DNA of 64,000 bases from Xenophilus aerolatus (GTDB lineage: Bacteria > Pseudomonadota > Gammaproteobacteria > Burkholderiales > Burkholderiaceae_C): contig QAIB01000001.1 of NCBI GenBank assembly GCA_030418545.1, positions 558,001-622,000 of the forward strand, written 5' to 3'. Position 1 is the stretch's first letter. Each line of letters starts with the position of its first letter. A model generated the notes under the pieces. It worked only from the letters and a program-made list of their open reading frames with translations. It was not told the DNA's origin and searched no databases. Both the position numbers and the translations under genes were made by a program. Below, piece after piece: positions 44,273-52,738 of the stretch.

Positions 44273-44725
44273 ATGCAAGTCATTCTTCTGGACAAGGTCG
44301 TCAACCTCGGCACGCTGGGCGAGATCGTCAAGGTCAAGGACGGCTACGCACGCAACTTCCTGATCCCTTCGGGCCGCGCACGCCGCGCCACCGAAGCCGC
44401 CAAGGCGGAATTCGAAGCCAAGCGCGCCGAACTGGAAAAGGCTGCGGCCGCCAAGCTGGCCGAAGCGCAGAAGCAGGGCGAGAAGCTCGGCGGCACCACT
44501 GTCAAGCTGACGCAGAAGGCCGGCGTCGACGGCCGCCTGTTCGGTTCCGTCACCAACCACGACGTGGCCGACGAGCTGAAGAAGCAGGGCTACGAGGTCG
44601 CCAAGTCGCAGGTGCGCCTGCCCAACGGCCCGATCAAGACCGTCGGCGACACCACCGTGTCCGTGCAACTGCACACCGACGTGGTGGTCGAGATCACCGT
44701 GACGGTGTACGGCGAGACCGCGTAA
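44273..44725 (+). CDS. rplI: 50S ribosomal protein L9
   Basis: A 150-residue L9. The N-terminal domain begins [19 protein letters not shown] and holds the signature [16 protein letters not shown]; a long connecting helix (about residues 42-75) leads to the C-terminal RNA-binding domain. It is the last gene of the operon; AAGGAGCGACCCACC precedes the ATG. Confidence 0.97.
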   Translation: MQVILLDKVVNLGTLGEIVKVKDGYARNFLIPSGRARRATEAAKAEFEAKRAELEKAAAAKLAEAQKQGEKLGGTTVKLTQKAGVDGRLFGSVTNHDVADELKKQGYEVAKSQVRLPNGPIKTVGDTTVSVQLHTDVVVEITVTVYGETA

Positions 44726-44734
44726 CTGTTGCTC

Positions 44735-44823
44735 GCCCCCAGGCTGCGCGGCACATGCCGCTACGCCAACCCCCGACCGGGGGCAACATCAGCGGCCCGG
44801 CCAAGCCGGTTCCGCGATGTCCC
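44735..44823 (+). repeat. Second dispersed intergenic element (CCCCCAGGCTGCGC type)
   Basis: CCCCCAGGCTGCGCGGCAC, then ACGCCAACCCCCGACCGGGGG, then GGCCCGGCCAAGCCGGTTCC and GCGATGTCCCCC. It strongly resembles an element I know to be frequent between genes in Variovorax/Acidovorax-type genomes. Only one copy is seen here. Confidence 0.55.
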
Positions 44824-44834
44824 CCGCGTCGAAC

Positions 44835-44866
44835 GCACAAGCCGCCCACGGGCGGCTTGTGCTTTT
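44835..44866 (+). terminator. Rho-independent terminator of the rpsF-rplI operon
   Basis: GCACAAGCCGCC / GGCGGCTTGTGC, a 12-bp perfect stem with a short loop, then TTTTG. Confidence 0.88.
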
Positions 44867-44966
44867 GTGGCCCGGGTTGTCCCTGGGCTTGCACCGGAAG
44901 ATCACCGTTTTTACACAGCGTTGTCCACACACGGCAGGGTGTGTGAGGCATAGCATGCAAGGTTCC

Positions 44967-46376
44967 ATGTCCGCCGTCTTCTCCTACGCCGACAACGATC
45001 CGCCGGATCGCCAGGTCGCACAGCTTCGCATCCCCCCGCACTCCCTCGAAGCCGAATCCAGCGTGCTGGGCGGCCTGCTGCTGGACAACGGCGCCTGGGA
45101 CCGCGTGGGCGACCTGCTGGTCGACGGCGACTTCTACCGCCACGAGCACAAGCTCATCTACGCGGCCATCGGCGGCCTCATCAACGCCAACAAGCCGGCC
45201 GACGTCATCACCGTCTACGAGCAGCTGCAGAACCTCGGCAAGGCCGAGGAGGTCGGTGGCCTGCAGTACCTCAACTCGCTCGCGCAGTACGTGCCGAGCG
45301 CAAGCAACATCCGTCGCTACGGCGAGATCGTTCGCGAGCGCTCGATCCTGCGCAAGCTGATCTCCGCCTCGGACGAGATCGCGACCAACGCCTTCAACAC
45401 GCAGGGCAAGGCGGTCGACAAGATCCTCGACGAGGCCGAGCAGAAGATCTTCAACATCGGCGAGGAAGGCTCGCGGATGAAGCAGGGCTTCCAGAGCATG
45501 GATTCCCTGGTGGTCGAACTGCTGGACCGCGTGACCGAGATGGCCGACAACCCGAACGACATCACGGGCGTGCCGACCGGCTTCTACGACTTCGACAAGA
45601 TGACCTCGGGCATGCAGGCCGGCGACATGATCGTGCTGGCCGCGCGCCCCTCGATGGGCAAGACCTCGCTCGCCATCAACATCGCCGAGCACGTGGCGCT
45701 CAACGAGGGCCTGCCGGTGGCGGTGTTCTCGATGGAAATGGGCGCCGCGCAGCTCGCGGTGCGTATCGTCGGCTCCATCGGCCGCATCGACCAGGGCCAC
45801 CTGCGCACCGGCAAGCTCACCGATGAGGAATGGCCGCGCCTGACCGAGGCGATCGAGAAGCTGCGCACCATCTCGCTGCACATCGACGAGACGCCCGGCC
45901 TGACCTCGAGCGAACTGCGCGCCAACGCGCGCCGTCTGGCTCGCCAGTGCGGCCAGCTGGGCCTGATCGTAGTCGACTACCTGCAGCTGATGAGCGTGTC
46001 CGGCGGCATGGCGGACGAGAACCGCGCCACGGCGGTCGGCGAAATCTCGCGCGGCCTGAAGATGCTGGCCAAGGAACTGAAGTGCCCGGTGATCGCGCTG
46101 TCGCAGCTCTCGCGCGGCGTGGAGTCGCGCACCGACAAGCGTCCCATGATGAGCGACCTGCGCGAGTCCGGCGCCATCGAGCAGGACGCGGACGTGATCA
46201 TGTTCATCTACCGCGACGACTACTACAACAAGGACTCCAAGGAGCCCGGCGTGGCCGAAGTCATCATCGCCAAGCAGCGGAACGGCCCGACCGGCACGGT
46301 GAAGCTGGCCTTCCTCAAGCCCCTCACCAAGTTCGAGAATCTGGCGCCCGGCATGGGTGGCGGCGACGATTTCTGA
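44967..46376 (+). CDS. dnaB: Replicative DNA helicase DnaB
   Basis: A 469-residue hexameric 5'-3' helicase. The N-terminal domain (PPHSLEAESSVLGGLLLDN, about residues 23-41) leads through a linker to the RecA-like ATPase: Walker A LAARPSMGKTSLAINIAE (about 220-237), Walker B LIVVDYLQLM, and the arginine-finger region near SRTDKRPMMSDLRESGAIEQ. The ATG at 44967 is 4 nt after AAGG; an ATG four codons upstream with GAGG at 6 nt is equally possible. The 140-bp leader has two DnaA-box-like sequences. Confidence 0.97.
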   Translation: MSAVFSYADNDPPDRQVAQLRIPPHSLEAESSVLGGLLLDNGAWDRVGDLLVDGDFYRHEHKLIYAAIGGLINANKPADVITVYEQLQNLGKAEEVGGLQYLNSLAQYVPSASNIRRYGEIVRERSILRKLISASDEIATNAFNTQGKAVDKILDEAEQKIFNIGEEGSRMKQGFQSMDSLVVELLDRVTEMADNPNDITGVPTGFYDFDKMTSGMQAGDMIVLAARPSMGKTSLAINIAEHVALNEGLPVAVFSMEMGAAQLAVRIVGSIGRIDQGHLRTGKLTDEEWPRLTEAIEKLRTISLHIDETPGLTSSELRANARRLARQCGQLGLIVVDYLQLMSVSGGMADENRATAVGEISRGLKMLAKELKCPVIALSQLSRGVESRTDKRPMMSDLRESGAIEQDADVIMFIYRDDYYNKDSKEPGVAEVIIAKQRNGPTGTVKLAFLKPLTKFENLAPGMGGGDDF

Positions 46377-46414
46377 AGTTTCGGTGCGCGGCTTGCCACG
46401 CAGGCAGTTTCATT

Positions 46415-46471
46415 GAAGAAAAAGCCGGTAGCGCCCGCCGTGCCTGCGCAGGGTGCTATGGCTTTTGTAGC
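46415..46471 (-). repeat. Dispersed GCTAT/ATAGC repeat, copy 8, overlapping the WYL gene end
   Basis: GAAGAAAAAGCCGGTAGCGC, then TGCCTGCGCAGGGT and GCTATGGCTTTTGTAGC. The core supplies the last codons and stop (TAG) of the WYL regulator. Confidence 0.72.
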
Positions 46472-47172
46472 GGTTGTGCCGGACGGTCGGCGAATTCGGC
46501 GCGCACCCGGCGCAGCAGATCGGCCAGCGTCTTGCCGGGCTCATCGCGAAAACGTTCGTCCAGCACCTGCAGCGCATCGATGCGGTCGGCCCGGAAGCCG
46601 CGGAAGTCCTGCCGCAGTTCGCACCAGGCCGACAGCGTCCACACCTTGCCCCAGTAGAAGCAGCCCAGCGGCCGCACGGTGCGGTCGCTCGGCGCGCCGG
46701 CCTCGTCGCGGTAAGCCAGCCTGAGCTTGCGGCGCGCCTGCACCGCCTCTCGCAGGGCCTGCAGGTGGGTGCGCGTGGCGGCGTCCATGCCCAGCGCCGG
46801 CGCGTACAGCGCAACGGCCTCGGCCGACACCCGCGCGGCGGGCGGCAGCACCGAGACGATCTTGCCCAGCGCGCTGTCGATGTCGGCCGCAAGCGCGGGA
46901 TCGACCCAGCTCTGCGCCAGCCGTGCAGCCGCCGTCAGCGCGGCCGCTTCGTCCTGCGTGAACATCAGGGGCGGCAGGTCGAAGCCGTTGCCCAGCCGGT
47001 AACCCACGCCCGCCTCGCCCTCGATCGGCACGCCCTGGTGCTGCAGGTCGGCCACGTCGCGGTAGACCGTTCGCTCCGACACCTCCAACCGCTGCGCGAG
47101 GAAGGCCGCCGTGGTCAGGCGCCGGCCGCGGATGAGCTGGACGATCTGGAACAGGCGGTCGGCGCGGCGCAT
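46456..47172 (-). CDS. WYL-domain transcriptional regulator (YafY/DeoR-like)
   Basis: A 238-residue regulator. The N-terminal HTH_11 winged helix reads MRRADRLFQIVQLIRGRRLT, with the recognition helix near LEVSERTVYRDVADLQ (about residues 29-44). The WYL-type sensor domain spans about 130-220 (RPLGCFYWGKVWTLSAWCEL). Homologues often control glyoxalase-like or stress genes next door, as here. Its stop codon and last residues come from a repeat element. Confidence 0.88.
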   Translation of the reverse strand: MRRADRLFQIVQLIRGRRLTTAAFLAQRLEVSERTVYRDVADLQHQGVPIEGEAGVGYRLGNGFDLPPLMFTQDEAAALTAAARLAQSWVDPALAADIDSALGKIVSVLPPAARVSAEAVALYAPALGMDAATRTHLQALREAVQARRKLRLAYRDEAGAPSDRTVRPLGCFYWGKVWTLSAWCELRQDFRGFRADRIDALQVLDERFRDEPGKTLADLLRRVRAEFADRPAQPLQKP

Positions 47173-47220
47173 GGCGAGAGATGGCAGTCGGTCGGTGGGT
47201 CTTGGTCGTGGGAGGCGCTG

Positions 47221-47751
47221 CTACAGGCCCAGCGCGGCCAGGTCCGCGCCCATGGCCCGCGCGATGCATTGCATGTCGGCATCGCCGATCGCCACCAGGC
47301 CGAAGCGGAACTTCGAGCCCCAGTGCGTCGGATCGTCGATGAAGGCCAGCCGGGGAACCAGCGGGCCGATCGGCGCATCCTGCGCGGGCACGTAGCGTAC
47401 ATCGCGCCGCCAGGGGACGAAGCCGCCGCCCATGTCGACCGTGTACGGCACACCCGGCAGCACGACGCCCAGCGAGACGAAGGACTGCAGCCGGTCCTTG
47501 CCGCCCAGCACCGTGGAAGGCGCGTAGTACGCGATGCGGTCGCCTGGCGCGATACGCCGCAGGGGCGCTTCCTTGCCGTGGCCGACCTGCATGAAACCTG
47601 TCGGCGCGTGGTCGCGGCCGCGGCGCGCGTGTTCCGCGCTCGCGACGGCGATCCAGTTGCGCGGCGTACGGTCGGCGTGGCCGGCGCGTGGGCCAGCCGC
47701 GGCGCCGTCTTGGGCCTGCAGATACAGGCGCAGGGGCAGGCGCATCGGCAT
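47221..47751 (-). CDS. EVE domain-containing protein (UPF0310 type)
   Basis: A 176-residue EVE/PUA-like protein. The domain begins near residue 31 ([15 protein letters not shown]) and shows [33 protein letters not shown] and [17 protein letters not shown] domains bind modified bases such as 5-methylcytosine derivatives and occur in restriction and RNA-modification systems; small single-domain forms like this are of unknown role. The first 30 residues are not part of the domain, but no better start codon exists. It lies 3 bp from the VOC gene (same strand). Confidence 0.85.
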   Translation of the reverse strand: MPMRLPLRLYLQAQDGAAAGPRAGHADRTPRNWIAVASAEHARRGRDHAPTGFMQVGHGKEAPLRRIAPGDRIAYYAPSTVLGGKDRLQSFVSLGVVLPGVPYTVDMGGGFVPWRRDVRYVPAQDAPIGPLVPRLAFIDDPTHWGSKFRFGLVAIGDADMQCIARAMGADLAALGL

Positions 47752-47753
47752 GC

Positions 47754-48125
47754 TCAGTCGGCAGCGTGCAGGCCGACGAGGTTGCCGTCCAGGTCCTGGA
47801 CCTGGGCGAAGTAGCCGATGCCGGGCGCGATCAGCGTCCTGCCGACGACGACCTTGCCGCCTGCGGCCTGCGCGCGCGCCAGCGCGGCCTCGACGCTGGG
47901 CGCGCAGTCGAGGTAGACGACCGTGCCGCCGCTGCCGCCCGCGTGGGCCGGACGATGCACGATGCAGCCGCCGGCACCCGGCTTCTCGTGCGCGAAGACG
48001 GCCATCGTGTCGCCGCCGACGTCTTCGGTGCCGCGCATCGGGCGCTCGAGCAGGGCTTCGTAGAAACGCTGCGAGTTCGCGAGATCGGTGACCGGAATTT
48101 CGAACCAGGTGTTGGCGCTGTGCAT
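47754..48125 (-). CDS. VOC family protein (glyoxalase/bleomycin-resistance-like)
   Basis: A 123-residue single VOC module pair. It begins [20 protein letters not shown] and ends [16 protein letters not shown]; the glyoxalase metal positions are only partly kept. Likely a small detoxification or binding protein. It is first in a VOC-EVE-WYL run; the WYL protein probably controls it. Confidence 0.87.
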   Translation of the reverse strand: MHSANTWFEIPVTDLANSQRFYEALLERPMRGTEDVGGDTMAVFAHEKPGAGGCIVHRPAHAGGSGGTVVYLDCAPSVEAALARAQAAGGKVVVGRTLIAPGIGYFAQVQDLDGNLVGLHAAD

Positions 48126-48230
48126 GAAACTTCTCCAGAGGTTGAGGAGGGCTGCATGCTGCGCTGGCGCTCCTGACAGCGTGTTGTCAGGAGACTGGCA
48201 GGCGTCTTTCGTCGATGGGTCGTCGTTCGG

Positions 48231-48286
48231 GCAAAAAAGAGCCTGCGGCGCCCATGAGGCGTGCGCAGGCTGCTATGAAAAGCGTG
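48231..48286 (-). repeat. Dispersed GCTAT/ATAGC repeat, copy 9 (inverted, diverged)
   Basis: GCAAAAAAGAGCCTGCGGCG, then GAGGCGTGCGCAGGCT and GCTATGAAAAGCGTGGC. It ends 10 bp before the phoH stop. Confidence 0.62.
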
Positions 48287-48296
48287 GCGTTTCAGG

Positions 48297-50033
48297 TCAG
48301 AGCACGTCGCTCGCGAAGTCGGCCAGGCGCGAACGCTCGCCGCGCGCCAGCGTGATGTGGCCGCTGTGCGGCCAGCCCTTGAACCGGTCGACCGCGAAGG
48401 TCAGGCCCGAGGAGCCTTCGGTGAGGTAGGGCGTGTCGATCTGCGCCAGGTTGCCCATGCAGATGATCTTCGTGCCCGGGCCCGCGCGCGTGACCAGCGT
48501 CTTCATCTGCTTGGGCGTGAGGTTCTGCGCCTCGTCGATGATCACGTACTTGTTGAGGAAGGTGCGACCGCGCATGAAGTTCATGCTCTTGATCTTGATC
48601 TTCGAGCGGATGAGTTCGTTGGTCGCCGCGCGGCCCCATTCGCCGGCGCCCGAGCCGTCGCCCTTGGCCAGGAACTCGAGGTTGTCGTCCAGCGCGCCCA
48701 TCCAGGGGCCCATCTTCTCCTCCTCGGTGCCGGGCAGGAAGCCGATGTCCTCGCCCACGCTCACCGTGGCGCGGGTCATGATGATCTCGGTGTAGCGGCG
48801 ATCGTCCAGCACCTGCGTGAGGCCCGATGCCAGCGCCATCAGCGTCTTGCCGGTACCGGCCGTGCCGGTGAGCGTGACGAAGTCGATCTCCGGGTCCATG
48901 AGCAGGTTCATGGCGAAGTTCTGCTCGCGGTTGCGCGTGGTCACGCCCCACACGGCGTTCTTGCCCGAGGCATAGTCCTTCAGCGTCTTGAGCACCGCGG
49001 TCTTGTCGCGGATCTCGGTCACGCGCGCGTACATGCTCGGCTCACCGGGTGCCTCGAAGTAGACGAACTGGTTGATGTAGAGGCTCGGCACGATCGGCCC
49101 GCTGATGCGGTAGAAGGTGCTGCTGCCCGACTGCCAGCTCTCGACGGTCTTGCTCTGGCGCGTCCAGAAGTCGGCCGGCAGCGCGAAGGAGCCGGAGTAC
49201 AGCAGGTCGCCGTCTTCCAGCGCCTTGTCGTTCTGGTAGTCGTCGGCGGCCAGGCCCAGCGCGCGGGCCTTGACGCGCATGTTGATGTCCTTGGACACCA
49301 GCACGACCTCGCGCCGGTCGGCACCGCTCTTGTTCTTTTCGTGCACCTCGCGCAGCGCCTGCACCACGCCGAGGATCTGGTTGTCGGCCTTGCCCTGCGG
49401 CAGGCTGGTGGGCAGGGTGTAGGCCAGCGGCTCGGTCTGGAAGAACAGCTTGCCGCCGGCTTCCTTGTGGCCGGTCGCGTCGAGCTTCAGGCCCTTGGCG
49501 ATGTCGGCGCCCTGGGCGGCCGCAAGCGCGTCGAGCGTGCGGCTGGCCTGACGGCCGTTGCGCGCGACCTCGGTCGTGCCCTTCTTGTGGCCGTCCAGTT
49601 CCTCCAGCACGATCATCGGCAGGTAGATGTCGTGTTCCTCGAAGCGGAACAGGCTCATCGGGTCGTGCAGCAGCACGTTGGTGTCGAGCACGAAAAGCTT
49701 GGCCGGGCCGGTGCTCCTGGCCCGCTTCGGGCGAGCGGGCGGCTCCGCAGCAGGACGCGGGGCTGGGGCCGCGACGGGTGCCTCGACCGGCACGTTGGCC
49801 GGGGACTGCCTGGCGCGGGAGGCCGGCGCGCGCAGGTCCTCGCTGCCGCCGGCATCGACCACGCGGCGATCGTCGAACAGTTCGAGTGCCTGGCCTCCCC
49901 GCGTGCGCGGGTCGTCCGAATGCCGCTCAGCGGCCGGACGGCGCCCGTTTTTTGGCGCCGCGCGCGCCGGCGCGTCGAGCGCCTCCGGCGAGAGCAGGGC
50001 GGCACGTCGGGTGGGGGCGGGAGGCAGGGGCAT
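48297..50033 (-). CDS. PIN-PhoH family ATPase (PhoH2/YlaK-type)
   Basis: A 578-residue fusion. Residues 1-108 are disordered and Ala/Arg/Pro-rich. A PIN nuclease domain follows (about 110-270: LFVLDTNVLLHDP, IVLEELDGHKKG, VVLVSKDINMRVKA), then a PhoH ATPase domain (about 360-575: Walker A VTLTGTAGTGKTLMAL, Walker B VIIDEAQNLTPKQMK). PIN-PhoH proteins are ATP-dependent RNA helicase/nucleases. No antitoxin-like small gene precedes it, so a toxin role is not supported. The start may lie further in because the N-terminus is poorly conserved. Confidence 0.92.
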   Translation of the reverse strand: MPLPPAPTRRAALLSPEALDAPARAAPKNGRRPAAERHSDDPRTRGGQALELFDDRRVVDAGGSEDLRAPASRARQSPANVPVEAPVAAPAPRPAAEPPARPKRARSTGPAKLFVLDTNVLLHDPMSLFRFEEHDIYLPMIVLEELDGHKKGTTEVARNGRQASRTLDALAAAQGADIAKGLKLDATGHKEAGGKLFFQTEPLAYTLPTSLPQGKADNQILGVVQALREVHEKNKSGADRREVVLVSKDINMRVKARALGLAADDYQNDKALEDGDLLYSGSFALPADFWTRQSKTVESWQSGSSTFYRISGPIVPSLYINQFVYFEAPGEPSMYARVTEIRDKTAVLKTLKDYASGKNAVWGVTTRNREQNFAMNLLMDPEIDFVTLTGTAGTGKTLMALASGLTQVLDDRRYTEIIMTRATVSVGEDIGFLPGTEEEKMGPWMGALDDNLEFLAKGDGSGAGEWGRAATNELIRSKIKIKSMNFMRGRTFLNKYVIIDEAQNLTPKQMKTLVTRAGPGTKIICMGNLAQIDTPYLTEGSSGLTFAVDRFKGWPHSGHITLARGERSRLADFASDVL

Positions 50034-50089
50034 GGGCGGTGGTACTCGCGGGATGGTGCGCCGACAGCGCGTGGGGCCTGAAAAACGAA

Positions 50090-50121
50090 AAAGCCGCCTG
50101 GAGACCAGAGCGGCTTTGTTC
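50090..50121 (-). terminator. Rho-independent terminator after bcp
   Basis: On the minus strand AAAGCCGC / GCGGCTTT with a 12-nt loop is followed by TTCGTTTTT. Confidence 0.82.
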
Positions 50122-50246
50122 GGGGGATGCAGTCGTGACTCTCAACGGCATGGAGCCATTATGCACATCGCGCGTGGCAGGTCCTGCGGCCCGTTGCGCT
50201 GCGCCAACGTAGGCGCAGAACGCGTGCAAAGTGCGGAGCGCGAGGC

Positions 50247-50723
50247 TCAGGCGGCCTTCTTGAGCGCCTTGACTTCCTTGAGTACCTCGTCGACGTGGCC
50301 CGGCACCTTCAGGCCGCGCCATTCGGCCTTGAGCACGCCGTCGGCACCGATCAGGAAGGTGCTGCGCTCGATGCCCTTGACCTTCTTGCCGTACATGATC
50401 TTGTTCTTGACCACGCCGAACATGTGGCACATCTTCTCTTCGGTGTCGGCGATCAGTTCGAAGGGCAGTTCGAGCTTGGCCTTGAACTCGTCGTGCGACT
50501 TCATGTTGTCGCGCGAGACGCCGAACACCGTGGCGCCCGCCTTCACGAAGTCCTTGTAGTGGTCGCGGAACTGCATCGCCTCGGTGGTGCAGCCGGGGGT
50601 GTTGTCCTTGGGGTAGAAGTACAGCACCAGCACGTGGCCCAGGTGCGAGGTGTTCGAGACCTTGATGCCGCCGGTGGCGTTGGCTTCGAATTCGGGAATG
50701 GGTTTGTTGACAACGATCGCCAT
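50247..50723 (-). CDS. bcp: Peroxiredoxin, BCP/PrxQ family thiol peroxidase
   Basis: A 158-residue PrxQ-type peroxiredoxin. The peroxidatic Cys45 is in DNTPGCTTEAMQFRD. The resolving Cys usually five residues later is Met50 here, while a conserved Cys99 (EEKMCHMFGV) is kept, so it may work as a 1-Cys enzyme or use Cys99. The ATG at 50723 starts a normal-length protein (MAIVVNKPIPEFEA). It stands alone with its own terminator. Confidence 0.93.
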   Translation of the reverse strand: MAIVVNKPIPEFEANATGGIKVSNTSHLGHVLVLYFYPKDNTPGCTTEAMQFRDHYKDFVKAGATVFGVSRDNMKSHDEFKAKLELPFELIADTEEKMCHMFGVVKNKIMYGKKVKGIERSTFLIGADGVLKAEWRGLKVPGHVDEVLKEVKALKKAA

Positions 50724-50952
50724 GAAAATTGTTTTCTCCGCTGTGGGTTCCCGAGTAAAAACGCGGAACTGCCATGATCGGCCGGCGCATGCCATACTGC
50801 ATTGATGCCGAACAGGCCTTGGCAAGCCTGCAAGCGCCCATCCAGCGGGTCACGCATCGAGCCGCCACCGCCAGCGCGCAACGCCCGGCAAGGCATCGCG
50901 CAGTCGGCGGGCAGTCCGGTCTGCAACCCGCGATTTTACCCCGAATCGATTG

Positions 50953-51339
50953 TTAACCGCTACGTGCGGGCTCTTCGATGAGCAGCGCCGCGACCACGTG
51001 GCGACCTTCGCCGGCCAGGATGTTGTAGGTGCGGCAGGCGGCCGCGGTGTCCATGGTCTCGACGCCCACCCCGCGAGCGACCAGCGGCGCGATCCACGCT
51101 GGCCGCGGAAAGCGGATGCGCTCCCCGCTGCCGAAGATGACGACCTCGGCATTCAACGCAGCCAGCTGCGCGAAGTGCTCCGTGCCCAGTTCCTCGAAGC
51201 GGCCGCAGGGCCAGTCGAAGCGTTCTTCGCGTGCACCGACCACCACGCTGCGCTCGATGCGCTCGCCGTTCACGGCCACCCAGCCGGGGCCGTGCGCCGT
51301 CACGGTCTGCACGTCGGGCCTGTCGGGTTGGAGCTTCAT
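50953..51339 (-). CDS. Mth938-like domain protein (DUF498/NDUFAF3-like)
   Basis: A 128-residue protein of the Mth938 family. Family stretches: VTAHGPGWVAVNGERIERSV, VVIFGSGERIRFP and TAAACRTYNILAGEGRHVVA. Eukaryotic relatives (NDUFAF3) help assemble complex I; the bacterial role is unknown. It is divergent from the alaA gene, with 112 bp between them. The upstream gap to bcp (50724-50952) shows nothing clear except a short T-rich stretch. Confidence 0.88.
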   Translation of the reverse strand: MKLQPDRPDVQTVTAHGPGWVAVNGERIERSVVVGAREERFDWPCGRFEELGTEHFAQLAALNAEVVIFGSGERIRFPRPAWIAPLVARGVGVETMDTAAACRTYNILAGEGRHVVAALLIEEPARSG

Positions 51340-51451
51340 GGAAAAGGGGGAGTGGAGCGTGCGTGCGGAGCGGCCCGCGAAGGGCGTGCACGGGGGTGAA
51401 CTGTGGTCCAATTATAGGTTTCCCCTGGTACAGGCGCCCCTCGGAGGGACT

Positions 51452-52675
51452 TTGAAAACGCTCAAGAAATCGGACAAGCTGGCCAATGTGCTCTACGACG
51501 TGCGCGGTCCCATCGTGGACGCGGCGCGGCAGATGGAGGACGAGGGGCAGAAGATCATCAAGCTGAACATCGGCAACATGGCGCCGTTCGGCTTCGATGC
51601 CCCGGAAGAGATCCAGCAGGACATGATCCGCAACCTGCCGGACTCGGCGGGATATTCCGACAGCAAGGGCATCTTCGCGGCGCGCAAGGCCGTCATGCAC
51701 TACACGCAGCAGCTCGGCATCGAGGGCGTGACGCTGGACGACATCTACCTGGGCAACGGCGCCAGCGAGCTGATCGTGATGGCCACCAACGCGCTGCTCA
51801 ACGAGGGCGACGAGCTGCTGGTGCCGATGCCCGACTACCCCTTGTGGACTGCGGCCACGTCCCTGTCGGGCGGCTCACCGGTCCACTACAAGTGCGACGA
51901 GGACAACGGCTGGCTGCCCGACCTCGAGGACATGCGCGCCAAGATCACGCCGCGCACCCGCGGCATCGTGGTCATCAACCCCAACAACCCGACCGGCGTG
52001 ATCTATCCGGATGCGATGCTCAAGGGCATCGTGCAGATCGCACGCGAGCACGGGCTGGTGCTGCTGGTCGACGAGGTCTACGACAAGGTGCTCTACGACG
52101 GCGTGAAGTTCACCGCCATGGGCAGCCTGTCGACCGACGTGCTCACGCTCACCTTCAATTCGCTGTCCAAGGCGTATCGCTCCTGCGGCTACCGCGCGGG
52201 CTGGATGGTGGTGTCGGGTCCCAAGCATGCGGCGGGCGACTACATCGAGGGCCTGAACATGCTGGCCAACCTCAAGCTCGGCTCCAACGTGCCGGGCCAG
52301 TGGGCGATCCAGACGGCGCTAGGCGGCTACCAGAGCATCAACGACCTGGTGAAGGAGGGCGGCCGCCTACGCCGCCAGCGCGACCTGGCCTACGAGCTCA
52401 TCACCGCAATCCCGGGCGTGAGCTGCGTCAAGCCCTCGGCGGCGCTGTACATGTTCCCGAAGCTCGACCCCAAGGTCTACCCGATCGAGGACGACCGCCA
52501 GTTCTTCATGCAGGTGCTGCGCGAGACGCGCGTGATGCTGGTGCAGGGCTCGGGCTTCAACTACGCCGACAACCAGCACTTCCGCATCGTGTTCCTGCCG
52601 CACGAGGACGACCTGCGCGAAGCCATCGGCCGCATCGCGAAGTTCCTCGAGCGCTACCGCACCCGCTTCGCCTGA
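51452..52675 (+). CDS. alaA: Alanine transaminase (AlaA-type PLP-dependent aminotransferase)
   Basis: A 407-residue class I/II aminotransferase close to AlaA, which makes alanine from pyruvate and glutamate. The PLP Lys is in NSLSKAYRSCGYRAGW (about residue 240), the Asn/Asp pair in INPNNPTGVIYP and LLVDEVYDKVLYD, and the phosphate site in LGNGASELI. It starts at a TTG preceded by CGGAGGGAC, a strong Shine-Dalgarno; no ATG precedes the conserved KTLKKSDKLANVLYDVRGP. hom and thrC follow, so the run makes aspartate-family and related amino acids. Confidence 0.93.
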   Translation: MKTLKKSDKLANVLYDVRGPIVDAARQMEDEGQKIIKLNIGNMAPFGFDAPEEIQQDMIRNLPDSAGYSDSKGIFAARKAVMHYTQQLGIEGVTLDDIYLGNGASELIVMATNALLNEGDELLVPMPDYPLWTAATSLSGGSPVHYKCDEDNGWLPDLEDMRAKITPRTRGIVVINPNNPTGVIYPDAMLKGIVQIAREHGLVLLVDEVYDKVLYDGVKFTAMGSLSTDVLTLTFNSLSKAYRSCGYRAGWMVVSGPKHAAGDYIEGLNMLANLKLGSNVPGQWAIQTALGGYQSINDLVKEGGRLRRQRDLAYELITAIPGVSCVKPSAALYMFPKLDPKVYPIEDDRQFFMQVLRETRVMLVQGSGFNYADNQHFRIVFLPHEDDLREAIGRIAKFLERYRTRFA

Positions 52676-52738
52676 TTCCTCCCGGGTGGCCCGCATGGGC
52701 CCGCCCCGTGTTTTCCCGTGACTGAAAAGACTGCATCC

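Noticed and set aside
48297-50033. PIN-PhoH protein considered as a PhoH2 toxin-antitoxin system
   Set aside because: No small antitoxin frame lies upstream; bcp with its own terminator is the neighbour.
48357-50081. Long plus-strand open frame antisense to the PIN-PhoH gene
   Set aside because: No domain, composition typical of a high-GC shadow frame, and the minus-strand protein has clear PIN and PhoH motifs.
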